Shown here: positions 9,502 to 17,412 of the stretch, in pieces
How positions within the stretch are numbered: the first letter of the stretch is position 1
How the letters are laid out: each line of letters opens with the position of its first letter
Assembly (NCBI RefSeq): GCF_000014445.1
Contig: NC_008531.1
Span: forward strand, 1,147,001-1,211,000
Length of the DNA stretch: 64,000 bases
Source: Leuconostoc mesenteroides subsp. mesenteroides ATCC 8293
GTDB taxonomy: Bacteria > Bacillota > Bacilli > Lactobacillales > Lactobacillaceae
Direction: 5' to 3'
Position numbers and translations under genes: made by a program
Notes under the pieces: model-generated
What the model was told of the DNA's origin: nothing
Seen by the model: the letters and a program-made list of their open reading frames with translations, nothing else
Database searches by the model: none

Positions 9502-9578
9502 TCACATCTTCCTACGCAGATTTTAATCCGATCAGGTTCAATGGGTATTTCTCAGCCCTCGCGGGCACCCCAGACATA
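9502..9578 (-). promoter_or_regulatory. TPP riboswitch (THI element)
   Basis: On the minus strand the sequence carries the conserved TPP aptamer blocks: GGGGTGCCCG, GGGCTGAGA, ACCCATTGAACCTGATC and GCGTAGGAAG, closed by a pairing of about six bases at the ends. TPP binding should favour the downstream terminator and switch off thiE-thiS-thiF-thiG-MFS-M20. Confidence 0.96.
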
Positions 9579-9597
9579 CATATATAATTTCATAAAT

Positions 9598-9626
9598 ACT
9601 ATAACATTTATTTTTTGTAAACACAA
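9598..9626 (-). promoter_or_regulatory. Probable promoter of the thi operon
   Basis: Minus-strand TTGTGT (9621-9626), 17 bases, then TATAGT (9598-9603), placed just upstream of the TPP aptamer. Confidence 0.5.
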
Positions 9627-9656
9627 GAAATAATTGCCTAGTAAATCAAAGTAAAC

Positions 9657-9684
9657 AAAAAACGCTACCTCCTGAGAGATAGCG
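9657..9684 (-). terminator. Terminator of the aromatic operon
   Basis: Nine-pair stem (9663-9671 with 9676-9684, one G-U in RNA) closed by a 4-base loop and followed on the minus strand by six T. A second small hairpin (gggtag/ctaccc, 9685-9707) sits between it and aroD. Confidence 0.8.
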
Positions 9685-9731
9685 GGTAGGTAGATAGATA
9701 CTACCCAGTTGGTCTTAACTAATATAACACA

Positions 9732-10613
9732 TTATTGCCAAGCTTGCAATAATTCATTAATTGTCAGCTGCCCAGGAGCACTTCCTTGTGTACCATCAAG
9801 TACTGCAAAGGTCATTTCTGACCCATATTCATATCCCTCGATACGGCTACTTTTACCTATCTCTCCCATGCTCATCGTGATTAATGGTTGCGAAATATTG
9901 ACGTTCTTAGTTGTTTGCAATAGGTAATCAACGTCTTTTTCGGATTCAGGCATGACAGCCAATTTGATAATATCTGCTGAAGTATCAGCCATATCACTGA
10001 TTAAAGCTGGCAAATTTTTAGGGGTAGATTCAAAATCATGGTATGACAGTAATACTGGAATATTGGCTTTATTGGCTGCGTCCATAATACTTTGTCGTAG
10101 CGGCTCATCTAATGTATATTCAACATCAACAGCTGCAAACGGAAATCCCGAGTGTAAAGCAGTAATCATAAAAGTGGCATACTCGGTTGGACTCATTTCG
10201 CCACGACCACCCTGTGCAACCGTACGATATGTTAACAACACCGGAAAACCACCAATACTATTAAACACCGTACCAGTTAACTCTTTAATAATTTGAACAT
10301 TTATTTGTGGCCAATTAGCCATGAATTCTTGCTTGGCATTATCAATTTCTGACAACATTTTCGCTTCTGTCATGGCAGAAACGTCTTTTTGCGCCAATTC
10401 ACTTTGTGCCCCAGCCTTAACTTGTTGCCACATAACCGCCTGACTAAAGTCATCTGCGATGTAATCTGCCCGCCATTCAACAATGTCTGGATTTTGTTGT
10501 TGTAGTTTTTGAGCGAACGGACTAATTTTGTCCGTAGGTCCTAAAGTTAGGGGGACTGCTATAATCGGTTTATTCGTACTGCTAGGTATGTTTAATAGTT
10601 CTCTTAATGTCAT
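9732..10613 (-). CDS. aroD: 3-Dehydroquinate dehydratase, type I
   Basis: Class I dehydroquinase, which forms a Schiff base and dehydrates dehydroquinate to dehydroshikimate. Active-site features are EWRADY (about 46-51), LSYHDF (catalytic His), DIIKLAVM (Schiff-base Lys), ITMSMGEIGKSSR and GSAPGQ near the end. At 293 residues it is about 40 longer than usual. The extra sequence falls at about residues 60-110, between the EWRAD strand and the PVLLTYRT strand. Last gene of the operon, overlapping the PheA-like gene by 4 bases. Confidence 0.92.
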   Translation of the reverse strand: MTLRELLNIPSSTNKPIIAVPLTLGPTDKISPFAQKLQQQNPDIVEWRADYIADDFSQAVMWQQVKAGAQSELAQKDVSAMTEAKMLSEIDNAKQEFMANWPQINVQIIKELTGTVFNSIGGFPVLLTYRTVAQGGRGEMSPTEYATFMITALHSGFPFAAVDVEYTLDEPLRQSIMDAANKANIPVLLSYHDFESTPKNLPALISDMADTSADIIKLAVMPESEKDVDYLLQTTKNVNISQPLITMSMGEIGKSSRIEGYEYGSEMTFAVLDGTQGSAPGQLTINELLQAWQ

Positions 10614-11164
10614 AGGACTCTATAGACGATCCAAACCATCTGAGGCTTTAATTGTTGCCTAATTTGGTATTTTTCGTCACTACTTTCAGGTAATTTTTTG
10701 AATTGTTCTTCAGAAACAATTGTAAACCGATTTTGTTCTTTTATAAAGCTCTGTAATGCAACAATTTTACTTGGTGCAAACATCACTGACGGCCCCCAAG
10801 CATTATCTAAATTCACAGAGGTTAAATATCTTTTCATTAAGCCTTCTGTGGCCGCATGGACTATTGCTACATTTCGCTCAAATTGGGTATTTTCAATCAC
10901 ACTCATCGTCATTAAGGGTAGCGAAAATGTTTTTTCAATTGCAAGCTGTGACCAATTTAAATAATTAAAGTCGGCCCAATTCAAATCTGGTTCCTGATTA
11001 GACTTAAATGCAACTGGTAAAATTATTTTATCCCCTTTATAGTCACTTAGATGCAATAAAACTTCTTCAAGACTATTGTGCAAAATTAGGGTTTCGTCCG
11101 TTAAATAATATTGTGCTGCCTGTTCAGAATCTGTGCCACTTGGTCCTAATGTGTGAAGTTTCAT
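10610..11164 (-). CDS. Prephenate dehydratase-like protein, divergent, no ACT domain
   Basis: 184 residues. The N-terminus TLGPSGTDSEQAAQYY matches the first motif of prephenate dehydratases (LGPxGTxSxxAA), and gene order places it after chorismate mutase and prephenate dehydrogenase. The usual PIENS motif is replaced by LPVAFKS, the TRF/STAxA motifs are not recognisable, and there is no C-terminal ACT domain. It resembles the short PDT-like fold of BacA (prephenate decarboxylase) as much as PheA. Context argues for phenylpyruvate formation, but catalysis is uncertain. It lies 3 bases after aroK and overlaps aroD by 4. Confidence 0.6.
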   Translation of the reverse strand: MKLHTLGPSGTDSEQAAQYYLTDETLILHNSLEEVLLHLSDYKGDKIILPVAFKSNQEPDLNWADFNYLNWSQLAIEKTFSLPLMTMSVIENTQFERNVAIVHAATEGLMKRYLTSVNLDNAWGPSVMFAPSKIVALQSFIKEQNRFTIVSEEQFKKLPESSDEKYQIRQQLKPQMVWIVYRVL

Positions 11165-11167
11165 AAA

Positions 11168-11968
11168 TCACCTATTTAATTGCCTATTCTCTTTGTCAAT
11201 GGCAGCCTGCATCAAAATGGTCATAATACCATCAATCATGTCATCTGTGATATCTACAGAAGTACTAAAATCTGATTTCAATTCCTTACGTAACTTTAAC
11301 ATACGATCCTGTTGAATCGTTGGTATACCAAATTTTTCTTTATAACGAGCCACTGCTTCAACAATCTGAAAACGTTCCGAAATAATTTTAAAAATTTGAC
11401 GATCAAATGCATCTATCTGTGAACGCAATTGTAGTAGTGCTAGTTCATCCTCATTAGCGCTAAATAAGGCAATAATCTCAGCTGCAATACGCGCCGGTGT
11501 TTTACCAACTGTTTCTACGGTGAAATTGGCAACTTCTTCGTACTTTGGGTCACGTTCCTGCCATAATGCAAAGAATTCCGCCGTCGATTTTTCTTGAAGT
11601 AACGGGCGCTGTCCTTCAAGAATTAAGCGGCCAATAGTACTTTCTAAATTGCCATGTAAATAAATAATTGTCGCTGGAGAATGGCGCAGAATTTCTAAGT
11701 TTTCTGGTCGTTCCACTACACCCCCGCCCGTGGCAACAACACCATCAAATGTTTGCACATTATTTAAAACTTTGGTTTCTAACTCACGGAAGCCGGCTTC
11801 GCCACGTTCTTCAAAAATTTCTGCGATTGATTTACCGGCAGCACGTTCAATTTCAGAATCAATATCTACGAACTTTGAATGATGTTGCCGAGCAATTTCC
11901 TTACCCACAGTCGTTTTCCCAGCACCCATAAACCCAATAAGCATTAATGTATCTGGTTCTTTAATCAT
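11168..11968 (-). CDS. aroK: Shikimate kinase fused to chorismate mutase
   Basis: 266 residues with two domains. Residues 1 to about 172 are shikimate kinase: P-loop GFMGAGKTT (12-20), DIDSEIE, FRELE, TGGGVV and the lid EGQRPLL. Residues from about 178 form a type II (AroQ) chorismate mutase: LRSQIDAFDRQIFKIISERF, the ARYKEKFG lysine helix, QQDRMLKLRKEL and a closing helix. One protein would therefore phosphorylate shikimate and later rearrange chorismate to prephenate. The fused domain is the only chorismate mutase seen in the operon. The gene starts 7 bases after tyrA. Confidence 0.88.
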   Translation of the reverse strand: MIKEPDTLMLIGFMGAGKTTVGKEIARQHHSKFVDIDSEIERAAGKSIAEIFEERGEAGFRELETKVLNNVQTFDGVVATGGGVVERPENLEILRHSPATIIYLHGNLESTIGRLILEGQRPLLQEKSTAEFFALWQERDPKYEEVANFTVETVGKTPARIAAEIIALFSANEDELALLQLRSQIDAFDRQIFKIISERFQIVEAVARYKEKFGIPTIQQDRMLKLRKELKSDFSTSVDITDDMIDGIMTILMQAAIDKENRQLNR

Positions 11969-11975
11969 AATTTTC

Positions 11976-12833
11976 TCACTTTAACAATAAATTTTTTCTT
12001 GACTCCTGTGCTGACGAAATTAAAGTCATCAAAGTTGATGCATCATTATCTTCAATTGCTTGAGAAAATAATTGTAATTGCTCGATTATCAAGGACTGAC
12101 TAGTTAATATTGCTTCTTTGTTGCTTAACAATACATCAGTCCATAACTTTGGATCACTTTCCGCTATGCGTGTCATATCTTTGAAGCCACCAGCAACATA
12201 CTGTCCAAATGTCGTTGAATCGCCCAGCTGGTTAGTGGCAGTATTCATTAATGCAAAAGACATAATATGCGGTATATCACTAATTACAGCCATCAGCTCA
12301 TCGTGTTTCTTGACTGAAATTGGCATAAATTTAGCGGCAATCGGTTCAAGAATTTCCTGCAACCTACGAGCATTAGAAATTGAACTTGGAATTAAGAAAT
12401 AAGGCACATCTTGATACAGTTTTTCATTTGCCCACTCAACACCGCTCCGATGAGTACCGGCCATAGCATGCCCACCAACGAAATGAATATTTTTTGGTGT
12501 CAAAACTGCTTCAGCCACATCCATAATATCTCGTTTTGTCGATCCTGTATCCGTAACAATTACCTCTTTTTTTAGAGATAGTTGAGATAATGAACGAATC
12601 ATTTCTTCAATATAAGTTACTGGTGTGGCCAAGATAATAACATCAGCATGAGATGCAACATTTACTAAATTAGAAGCTGCCCCAAAAACAATACCATGAT
12701 CTTTTGCATAGCTGAGCGACTTTTCATTAATATCAACACCTATTACTTGGTTTTTTGGCTCTTTGTTTAAAATTTTGGCTAACGATGCCCCCATTTCGCC
12801 AAGACCCACAACAACGATATTTTTCATAACCAT
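11976..12833 (-). CDS. tyrA: Prephenate dehydrogenase
   Basis: 285-residue NAD(P)-dependent enzyme making 4-hydroxyphenylpyruvate for tyrosine. Rossmann motif VGLGEMGASLA (about 9-19), the NAD-specificity acid GVDINEKS, TDTGSTKRDI, GGHAMAGTHRSGVEW (catalytic His region) and DIPHIMSFAL are as in TyrA. There is no C-terminal ACT domain. Two in-frame ATGs (12833 and 12827) are close together. It overlaps aroA by 10 bases. Confidence 0.93.
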   Translation of the reverse strand: MVMKNIVVVGLGEMGASLAKILNKEPKNQVIGVDINEKSLSYAKDHGIVFGAASNLVNVASHADVIILATPVTYIEEMIRSLSQLSLKKEVIVTDTGSTKRDIMDVAEAVLTPKNIHFVGGHAMAGTHRSGVEWANEKLYQDVPYFLIPSSISNARRLQEILEPIAAKFMPISVKKHDELMAVISDIPHIMSFALMNTATNQLGDSTTFGQYVAGGFKDMTRIAESDPKLWTDVLLSNKEAILTSQSLIIEQLQLFSQAIEDNDASTLMTLISSAQESRKNLLLK

Positions 12834-14128
12834 TCTCTCTTAATTGAGGACACATCTTCTACAAATCCAGGATACGACACACTCATAGCTTCTTCACCGG
12901 TTAATACTACATCCCCTTCAGTAATGAGAGAAGCAATCACGTTCATCATACCAATGCGATGATCCCCATGTGAGTCAAGTAGTGTTGAGCCATTTGACGT
13001 GTGCAAGAGCGTTCCACCATGAATAACCATACCATCTGGCTTCTCATCAATATCAGCGCCCAATTTAGTTAGCTCACTAATGACTGTCGAAATTCTGTCA
13101 GTTTCTTTTACACGTAATTCCTCTGCACCACTTATAATCGTGTCTCCCACAGCTTGTGTAGCAGCTAGAGCAAGAATGGGCAGTTCATCAACTGCACCAG
13201 GAATATCCTCAGCAGTAATTGCAATACCGTGTAAAGTTTGTGCTTTGACCGTGATATCAGCCAACGGTTCTCCATCAGATGCAATCGGTTTCTGAGTAAT
13301 TTCTGCACCCATCCGTTCAAGCAATTTAATCACACCATCACGCGTTGGATTGACACCGACCTTTTTAATGGTAATTTCCGAGTTTGGTGTAATTAAACCA
13401 GCCACCATGAAAAATGCAGCACTTGAGATATCCGATGGTACTAAAACATGCTGACCGCTTAGTTTTGACTGCTTTTTAACAGTAATTACACCGTTATCTG
13501 TTTTAATTTGCCCACCAAACTGACGGAGCATGCGCTCTGTATGATCTCTTGATGGTAGATCTTCGATAATCGTTGTTTCACCCTCAGCTTGTATGCCCGC
13601 TAGCAAAATAGCACTTTTGACCTGCGCTGATGCTACCGGCATATGATAAGTAATACCATTTAGTTCAGTATTGGCCTTAATTACAGCTGGTAAGAACTCG
13701 TCATTAGATAATTCAAATTGCGCATTCATCATTGACAACGGGTCGGCAACACGACGCAATGGTCGCTTGCTCAGTGATGAATCACCAAAAATATTCAGAT
13801 CAAACGGTTGCTTACTTAGCAATCCCATGAGGAGACGAGTTGAAGTTCCTGAATTGCCCATATCTAATCCAGCAGATGGTGCCTTAAAATTTGTAAGGCC
13901 TTTACCAATAACTGTAGCTTGTGATTCTGTGTGGTCAATTTCCACACCAAGCGCACGAAAAACACCCATGGTATGCATCACATCATCTGACATCAAAAAA
14001 TTATCAATGACAGTTTTCCCCTCAGCTATCGCACCAAACATCAATGCTCGATGTGATATTGACTTGTCGCCAGGAACTGTTATTTCTCCATGAAGGCCAT
14101 TTTTTTCTGCTTTAGTGAGTTTAATCAT
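12824..14128 (-). CDS. aroA: EPSP synthase
   Basis: 434-residue 3-phosphoshikimate 1-carboxyvinyltransferase. PGDKSISHRA (about 19-28, shikimate-phosphate/PEP lysine), GNSGTSTRL (about 92-100), SAQVKSAILL, PSRDHTERML, DEPILA-like VDELPILALAA and the C-terminal DHRIGM are intact. The substitution pattern (GNSGTS rather than GNAGTA) is common in Firmicutes. A 46-base gap to aroC carries a UUCG hairpin. Confidence 0.97.
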   Translation of the reverse strand: MIKLTKAEKNGLHGEITVPGDKSISHRALMFGAIAEGKTVIDNFLMSDDVMHTMGVFRALGVEIDHTESQATVIGKGLTNFKAPSAGLDMGNSGTSTRLLMGLLSKQPFDLNIFGDSSLSKRPLRRVADPLSMMNAQFELSNDEFLPAVIKANTELNGITYHMPVASAQVKSAILLAGIQAEGETTIIEDLPSRDHTERMLRQFGGQIKTDNGVITVKKQSKLSGQHVLVPSDISSAAFFMVAGLITPNSEITIKKVGVNPTRDGVIKLLERMGAEITQKPIASDGEPLADITVKAQTLHGIAITAEDIPGAVDELPILALAATQAVGDTIISGAEELRVKETDRISTVISELTKLGADIDEKPDGMVIHGGTLLHTSNGSTLLDSHGDHRIGMMNVIASLITEGDVVLTGEEAMSVSYPGFVEDVSSIKREWL

Positions 14129-14139
14129 CTCTTTTTATC

Positions 14140-14172
14140 CTTTGTTCATAATATGTACTATAGCCGAAGCTA
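14140..14172 (-). other. Intercistronic UUCG-capped hairpin, aroC-aroA
   Basis: Minus-strand TATAGC-TTCG-GCTATA forms a 6-bp hairpin with a UUCG loop, followed by GTACATA. It occupies the only sizeable gap inside the aromatic operon. A very similar element lies between carB and pyrF. It lacks a T-run, so RNA processing or stability is more likely than termination. Confidence 0.6.
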
Positions 14173-14174
14173 TA

Positions 14175-15353
14175 TTAAAACTTTCTTATTTCTTCACGAT
14201 ACACTGCCACTTGTTCTTTCATCCGTTCAATGTTATCTGCATCAAATTTATCCAAAACAGCTTTAGCTAACTCAATTGCTACCATTGCCTCAGCAATTAC
14301 AGCAGCGGCAGTAACTGCAGTTGTATCTGAGCGTTCTATCGATGCACGGTGGTCTTCGTGTGTATCAATGTCAACTGACTGCATAGGACGATACAAAGTA
14401 GGAATAGGCTTAACAACACCACGAACAACAATTGCTTCTCCTGTCGTCATACCACCTTCAAAACCACCGAGATTATCAGAACCACGATAAAAGCCACGTT
14501 CTTCGTCCCAAAAAATTTCATCCATGACTTGATCGCCATACTTTTCTGCGTTATCAAAACCACCACCAAATTGAACACCTTTGAAGGCATTGATGCCAAC
14601 AATAGCGTTGGCAATTTTAGCGTCTAACTTTGTATCGGCAGATACATATGATCCCAATCCAACAGGCATACCTGTCGCAATAACTTGGACTTGGCCTCCT
14701 ACAGTATTTGCATCACGCTTTGTTTTATCAATTACTTCTTTAATAGCTTCATCAGCTTCAGCATTTAGAGCACGTGTGTCGAAACCTTCTGTCACAACAC
14801 GCAACTCTTGCAGGTTCTTATACTTAGTTAACTCATTTAGGTCGGACTTAGCAGGTCCAACATTCACAACGAAACCATGAACATCAACACCTATTTCGGA
14901 AAGTAATTTTTTGGCAACAGCACCAACTGCAACACGCATTGTCGTTTCACGAGCCGAAGATCTTTCCAAAACATTGCGTAAATCTTCACGGTGACGATAC
15001 TTCATCCCACCAACCAAATCAGCATGTCCTGGACGCGGGCGCAACACCTTACGGAGCGTATTTTCTGCTGTTGCTGGCTCATTAGGGGCCATAATTTTCG
15101 ACCAATTATTATGATCATCGTTGTGAACATTCAATGTAATTGGTGATCCAAGTGTTGTTTGGTGACGAACACCTGTCAAAAAGGTAACTGTATCAGTTTC
15201 GATTTTTTGACGTTCACCACGACCATAACCACGCTGACGTCGAGCTAATTGCTCATTAACATCTTCTTGACTGATGTGTAATCCGGCAGGAATACCTTCA
15301 ATAACAGCAATTTCTTCAGGGCCATGGCTTTCACCAGCAGTAACATATCTCAT
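14175..15353 (-). CDS. aroC: Chorismate synthase
   Basis: 392-residue FMN-dependent enzyme converting EPSP to chorismate. Motifs TAGESHGP, RRQRGYGRG, RPRPGHADL, the RSSARET signature and the GGMTTGEAI and DxHxD-like THEDHRAS regions are present. The start is the ATG at 15351-15353, 7 bases after GGAG; an upstream in-frame ATG at 15368 would put this Shine-Dalgarno inside the gene. It is nearly contiguous with aroB. Confidence 0.97.
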   Translation of the reverse strand: MRYVTAGESHGPEEIAVIEGIPAGLHISQEDVNEQLARRQRGYGRGERQKIETDTVTFLTGVRHQTTLGSPITLNVHNDDHNNWSKIMAPNEPATAENTLRKVLRPRPGHADLVGGMKYRHREDLRNVLERSSARETTMRVAVGAVAKKLLSEIGVDVHGFVVNVGPAKSDLNELTKYKNLQELRVVTEGFDTRALNAEADEAIKEVIDKTKRDANTVGGQVQVIATGMPVGLGSYVSADTKLDAKIANAIVGINAFKGVQFGGGFDNAEKYGDQVMDEIFWDEERGFYRGSDNLGGFEGGMTTGEAIVVRGVVKPIPTLYRPMQSVDIDTHEDHRASIERSDTTAVTAAAVIAEAMVAIELAKAVLDKFDADNIERMKEQVAVYREEIRKF

Positions 15354-15354
15354 A

Positions 15355-16419
15355 TTAATTCTCCACAAATGCCGGCATGTCGGCGATTTTTTTCTTTACA
15401 ATAATTGGCTGACCTACTTTTTCAAGAGCCACTAAATTCAAAATACCATCATGATTTTTTTTATCATTGATCAAGTGGTTAAAGAAGTCAGTTGTCCCGA
15501 TAAAATGCGAATGTGTTGGTAAACCAACAGCTTCCAATCGACTTAATAATTCAGTAGTTAGCCCTCTAGGCATTATACCATGTTGTTCAAATCGACTGCT
15601 AATAGCAATCATACCAATCGCCACAGCTTCACCATGACGTAATTCACCATGAGCTAATAGTTCAATCGCGTGACCAAAAGTATGCCCAAAATTCAGAAAC
15701 TGGCGGTCTCCAGCTTCTTTTTCATCAGCCATCACTACACTAGCCTTATAAGCAATCGCACGTTTTGACAATTCTTGCGCATGATGACGTATATCTGCTA
15801 CCGATTTGATTTGACCAGTAAAATCAAAAAAGTCTTGATTAGCCAATGCTGATGTTTTAACAACTTCCGCATATCCTTCAACTAAATCACGGTCCGTCAG
15901 TGTATTCAAATAAGTAACATCAACTAAATCTAAATCCGGCTGATAAAAAGAGCCAGCAATATTTTTTGTATTACCAAGATTCACGGCTGTCTTACCACCA
16001 ACCGACGAATCAACTTGAGCTGTTAATGACGTCGCAATTTGAATAAAAGCAATTCCGCGCATGTACAAAGAGGCGACTACTCCACCTAAATCACCAATAA
16101 CGCCACCACCTAATGCAATAACACCATCGCCACGTGTAAATCCAGCAGCTGCCATTTTAGCAATCAATTCACCGGCCACTGACAAAGATTTTGATGACTC
16201 TCCAGCGGGAACTTCTAACTCGAGTATATCAAATCCTACTTCACGTAATTGCTTTGCTGTATCCTTTAAATACAATGGCCCAACGTTGCTATCTGTTAAT
16301 AGTGAAATCTTTCGCGCAGACCACACAGCCGATATTTCTTGGCCAAGACGTGTGTGTAAAGTGTTATCAATTTTCACATCATACTTTTTTGTCGCTAAAT
16401 CAACTGTAATTGTGCTCAT
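15355..16419 (-). CDS. aroB: 3-Dehydroquinate synthase
   Basis: 354-residue NAD- and metal-dependent cyclase making dehydroquinate from DAHP. PAGESSKS, the nucleotide loop ALGGGVIGDLGG, QIATSLTAQVDSSVGGKTAVN and the metal-ligand segment NFGHTFGHAIE are all visible. The start overlaps the end of aroF by 4 bases (ATGA). Confidence 0.97.
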   Translation of the reverse strand: MSTITVDLATKKYDVKIDNTLHTRLGQEISAVWSARKISLLTDSNVGPLYLKDTAKQLREVGFDILELEVPAGESSKSLSVAGELIAKMAAAGFTRGDGVIALGGGVIGDLGGVVASLYMRGIAFIQIATSLTAQVDSSVGGKTAVNLGNTKNIAGSFYQPDLDLVDVTYLNTLTDRDLVEGYAEVVKTSALANQDFFDFTGQIKSVADIRHHAQELSKRAIAYKASVVMADEKEAGDRQFLNFGHTFGHAIELLAHGELRHGEAVAIGMIAISSRFEQHGIMPRGLTTELLSRLEAVGLPTHSHFIGTTDFFNHLINDKKNHDGILNLVALEKVGQPIIVKKKIADMPAFVEN

Positions 16420-17408
16420 TTAATGGCCTCGCGCACCTTGTTTGCCTTCTCTGTCAATTGTTTGAATTGTGCTGGTGTCAATGCTTGGGCACCATCAACA
16501 AATGCATGTGACGGATCATCATGTATTTCGGTCATCAAACCTTGTGCACCAGCAGCAATTGCAGCTAAAGCAAGCGGTTCAACAAACTTTGAAACACCAG
16601 CCGCATGTGAAGCATCCGCAACAACAGGATAGTGAGTTAGCGATTGTAAAACAGGAATGGCTGATACATCAAGCGTATTACGCGTGTACTTATTATCATA
16701 AGTACGAATACCACGTTCCATCAAAATAATCTGATCATTCCCACCAGCAGCAATGTATTCAGCAGCATTAAGCAAATCATCGATGGTTGCTGACATACCA
16801 CGTTTCAAAACTACGGGCTTGTTCTTCTTTCCCAGGGCCTTAAGCAAAGCAAAGTTTTGCATATTACGCGTACCGACTTGGAAAATATCTGTGTAAGAAT
16901 CAACTAAATCCACATCTCGTGTATCTAAGATTTCGGTTACCATATCCATTCCCAACGCATCTGCTGCTGCGCGATGGGCTTTTAAACCTTCTTCGCCATT
17001 ACCTTGAAATGAATATGGAGATGTACGTGGCTTGAAAGCCCCGCCGCGCAAGATAGTTGCGCCCGCCTGCTTAACATCTTCACCCATTTCTTTAACATGT
17101 TCGGGAGATTCGATTGAATCAGGGCCAGCCATGAAGACGAAGTTACCACCACCGATGACACTATGTTTAGTTGTAATAATTGTATCCTCTGGGTGGAAGT
17201 CACGTGATGACTTGATGGCTGAATGATGGTTTGTGATTATTTCAACAACGTCTTGTGATATATTTTTCAATATATCTTCGGGTAACTTTTTCACGCCGGC
17301 TAACGCAACTCTATTACTGTGAACAAACACTGGTTTAATAGGGTCTTTGGTATCTAATTGCGCTGCAATTTTTTCTGCATCTTGACTTGTCTTTGCGATA
17401 ATAATCAT
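16416..17408 (-). CDS. aroF: DAHP synthase, type I-beta with N-terminal ferredoxin-like domain
   Basis: 330 residues. Residues 1 to about 66 form a ferredoxin-like regulatory domain as in the Thermotoga-type enzyme; the barrel follows. It condenses PEP and erythrose-4-phosphate, the first committed step. Seen: LRGGAFKPRTSPYSFQG, QVGTRNMQNF, KRGMSAT, DASHAAG (metal His) and MTEIHDDPSHAFVDGAQ (metal Glu and Asp). The first metal ligand is unusual: the canonical AGPCSVES is AGPDSIES, an Asp at residue 97 (17118-17120) where Cys normally sits. Start ATG 17408 has GAGG 9 bases upstream. It follows aroE by 4 bases. Confidence 0.93.
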   Translation of the reverse strand: MIIIAKTSQDAEKIAAQLDTKDPIKPVFVHSNRVALAGVKKLPEDILKNISQDVVEIITNHHSAIKSSRDFHPEDTIITTKHSVIGGGNFVFMAGPDSIESPEHVKEMGEDVKQAGATILRGGAFKPRTSPYSFQGNGEEGLKAHRAAADALGMDMVTEILDTRDVDLVDSYTDIFQVGTRNMQNFALLKALGKKNKPVVLKRGMSATIDDLLNAAEYIAAGGNDQIILMERGIRTYDNKYTRNTLDVSAIPVLQSLTHYPVVADASHAAGVSKFVEPLALAAIAAGAQGLMTEIHDDPSHAFVDGAQALTPAQFKQLTEKANKVREAIK

Positions 17409-17412
17409 TGTT

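Noticed and set aside
16423-17226. Open frames opposite aroF and other biosynthetic genes on the plus strand
   Set aside because: They have no Shine-Dalgarno or recognisable motifs and lie entirely within well-supported genes on the other strand.
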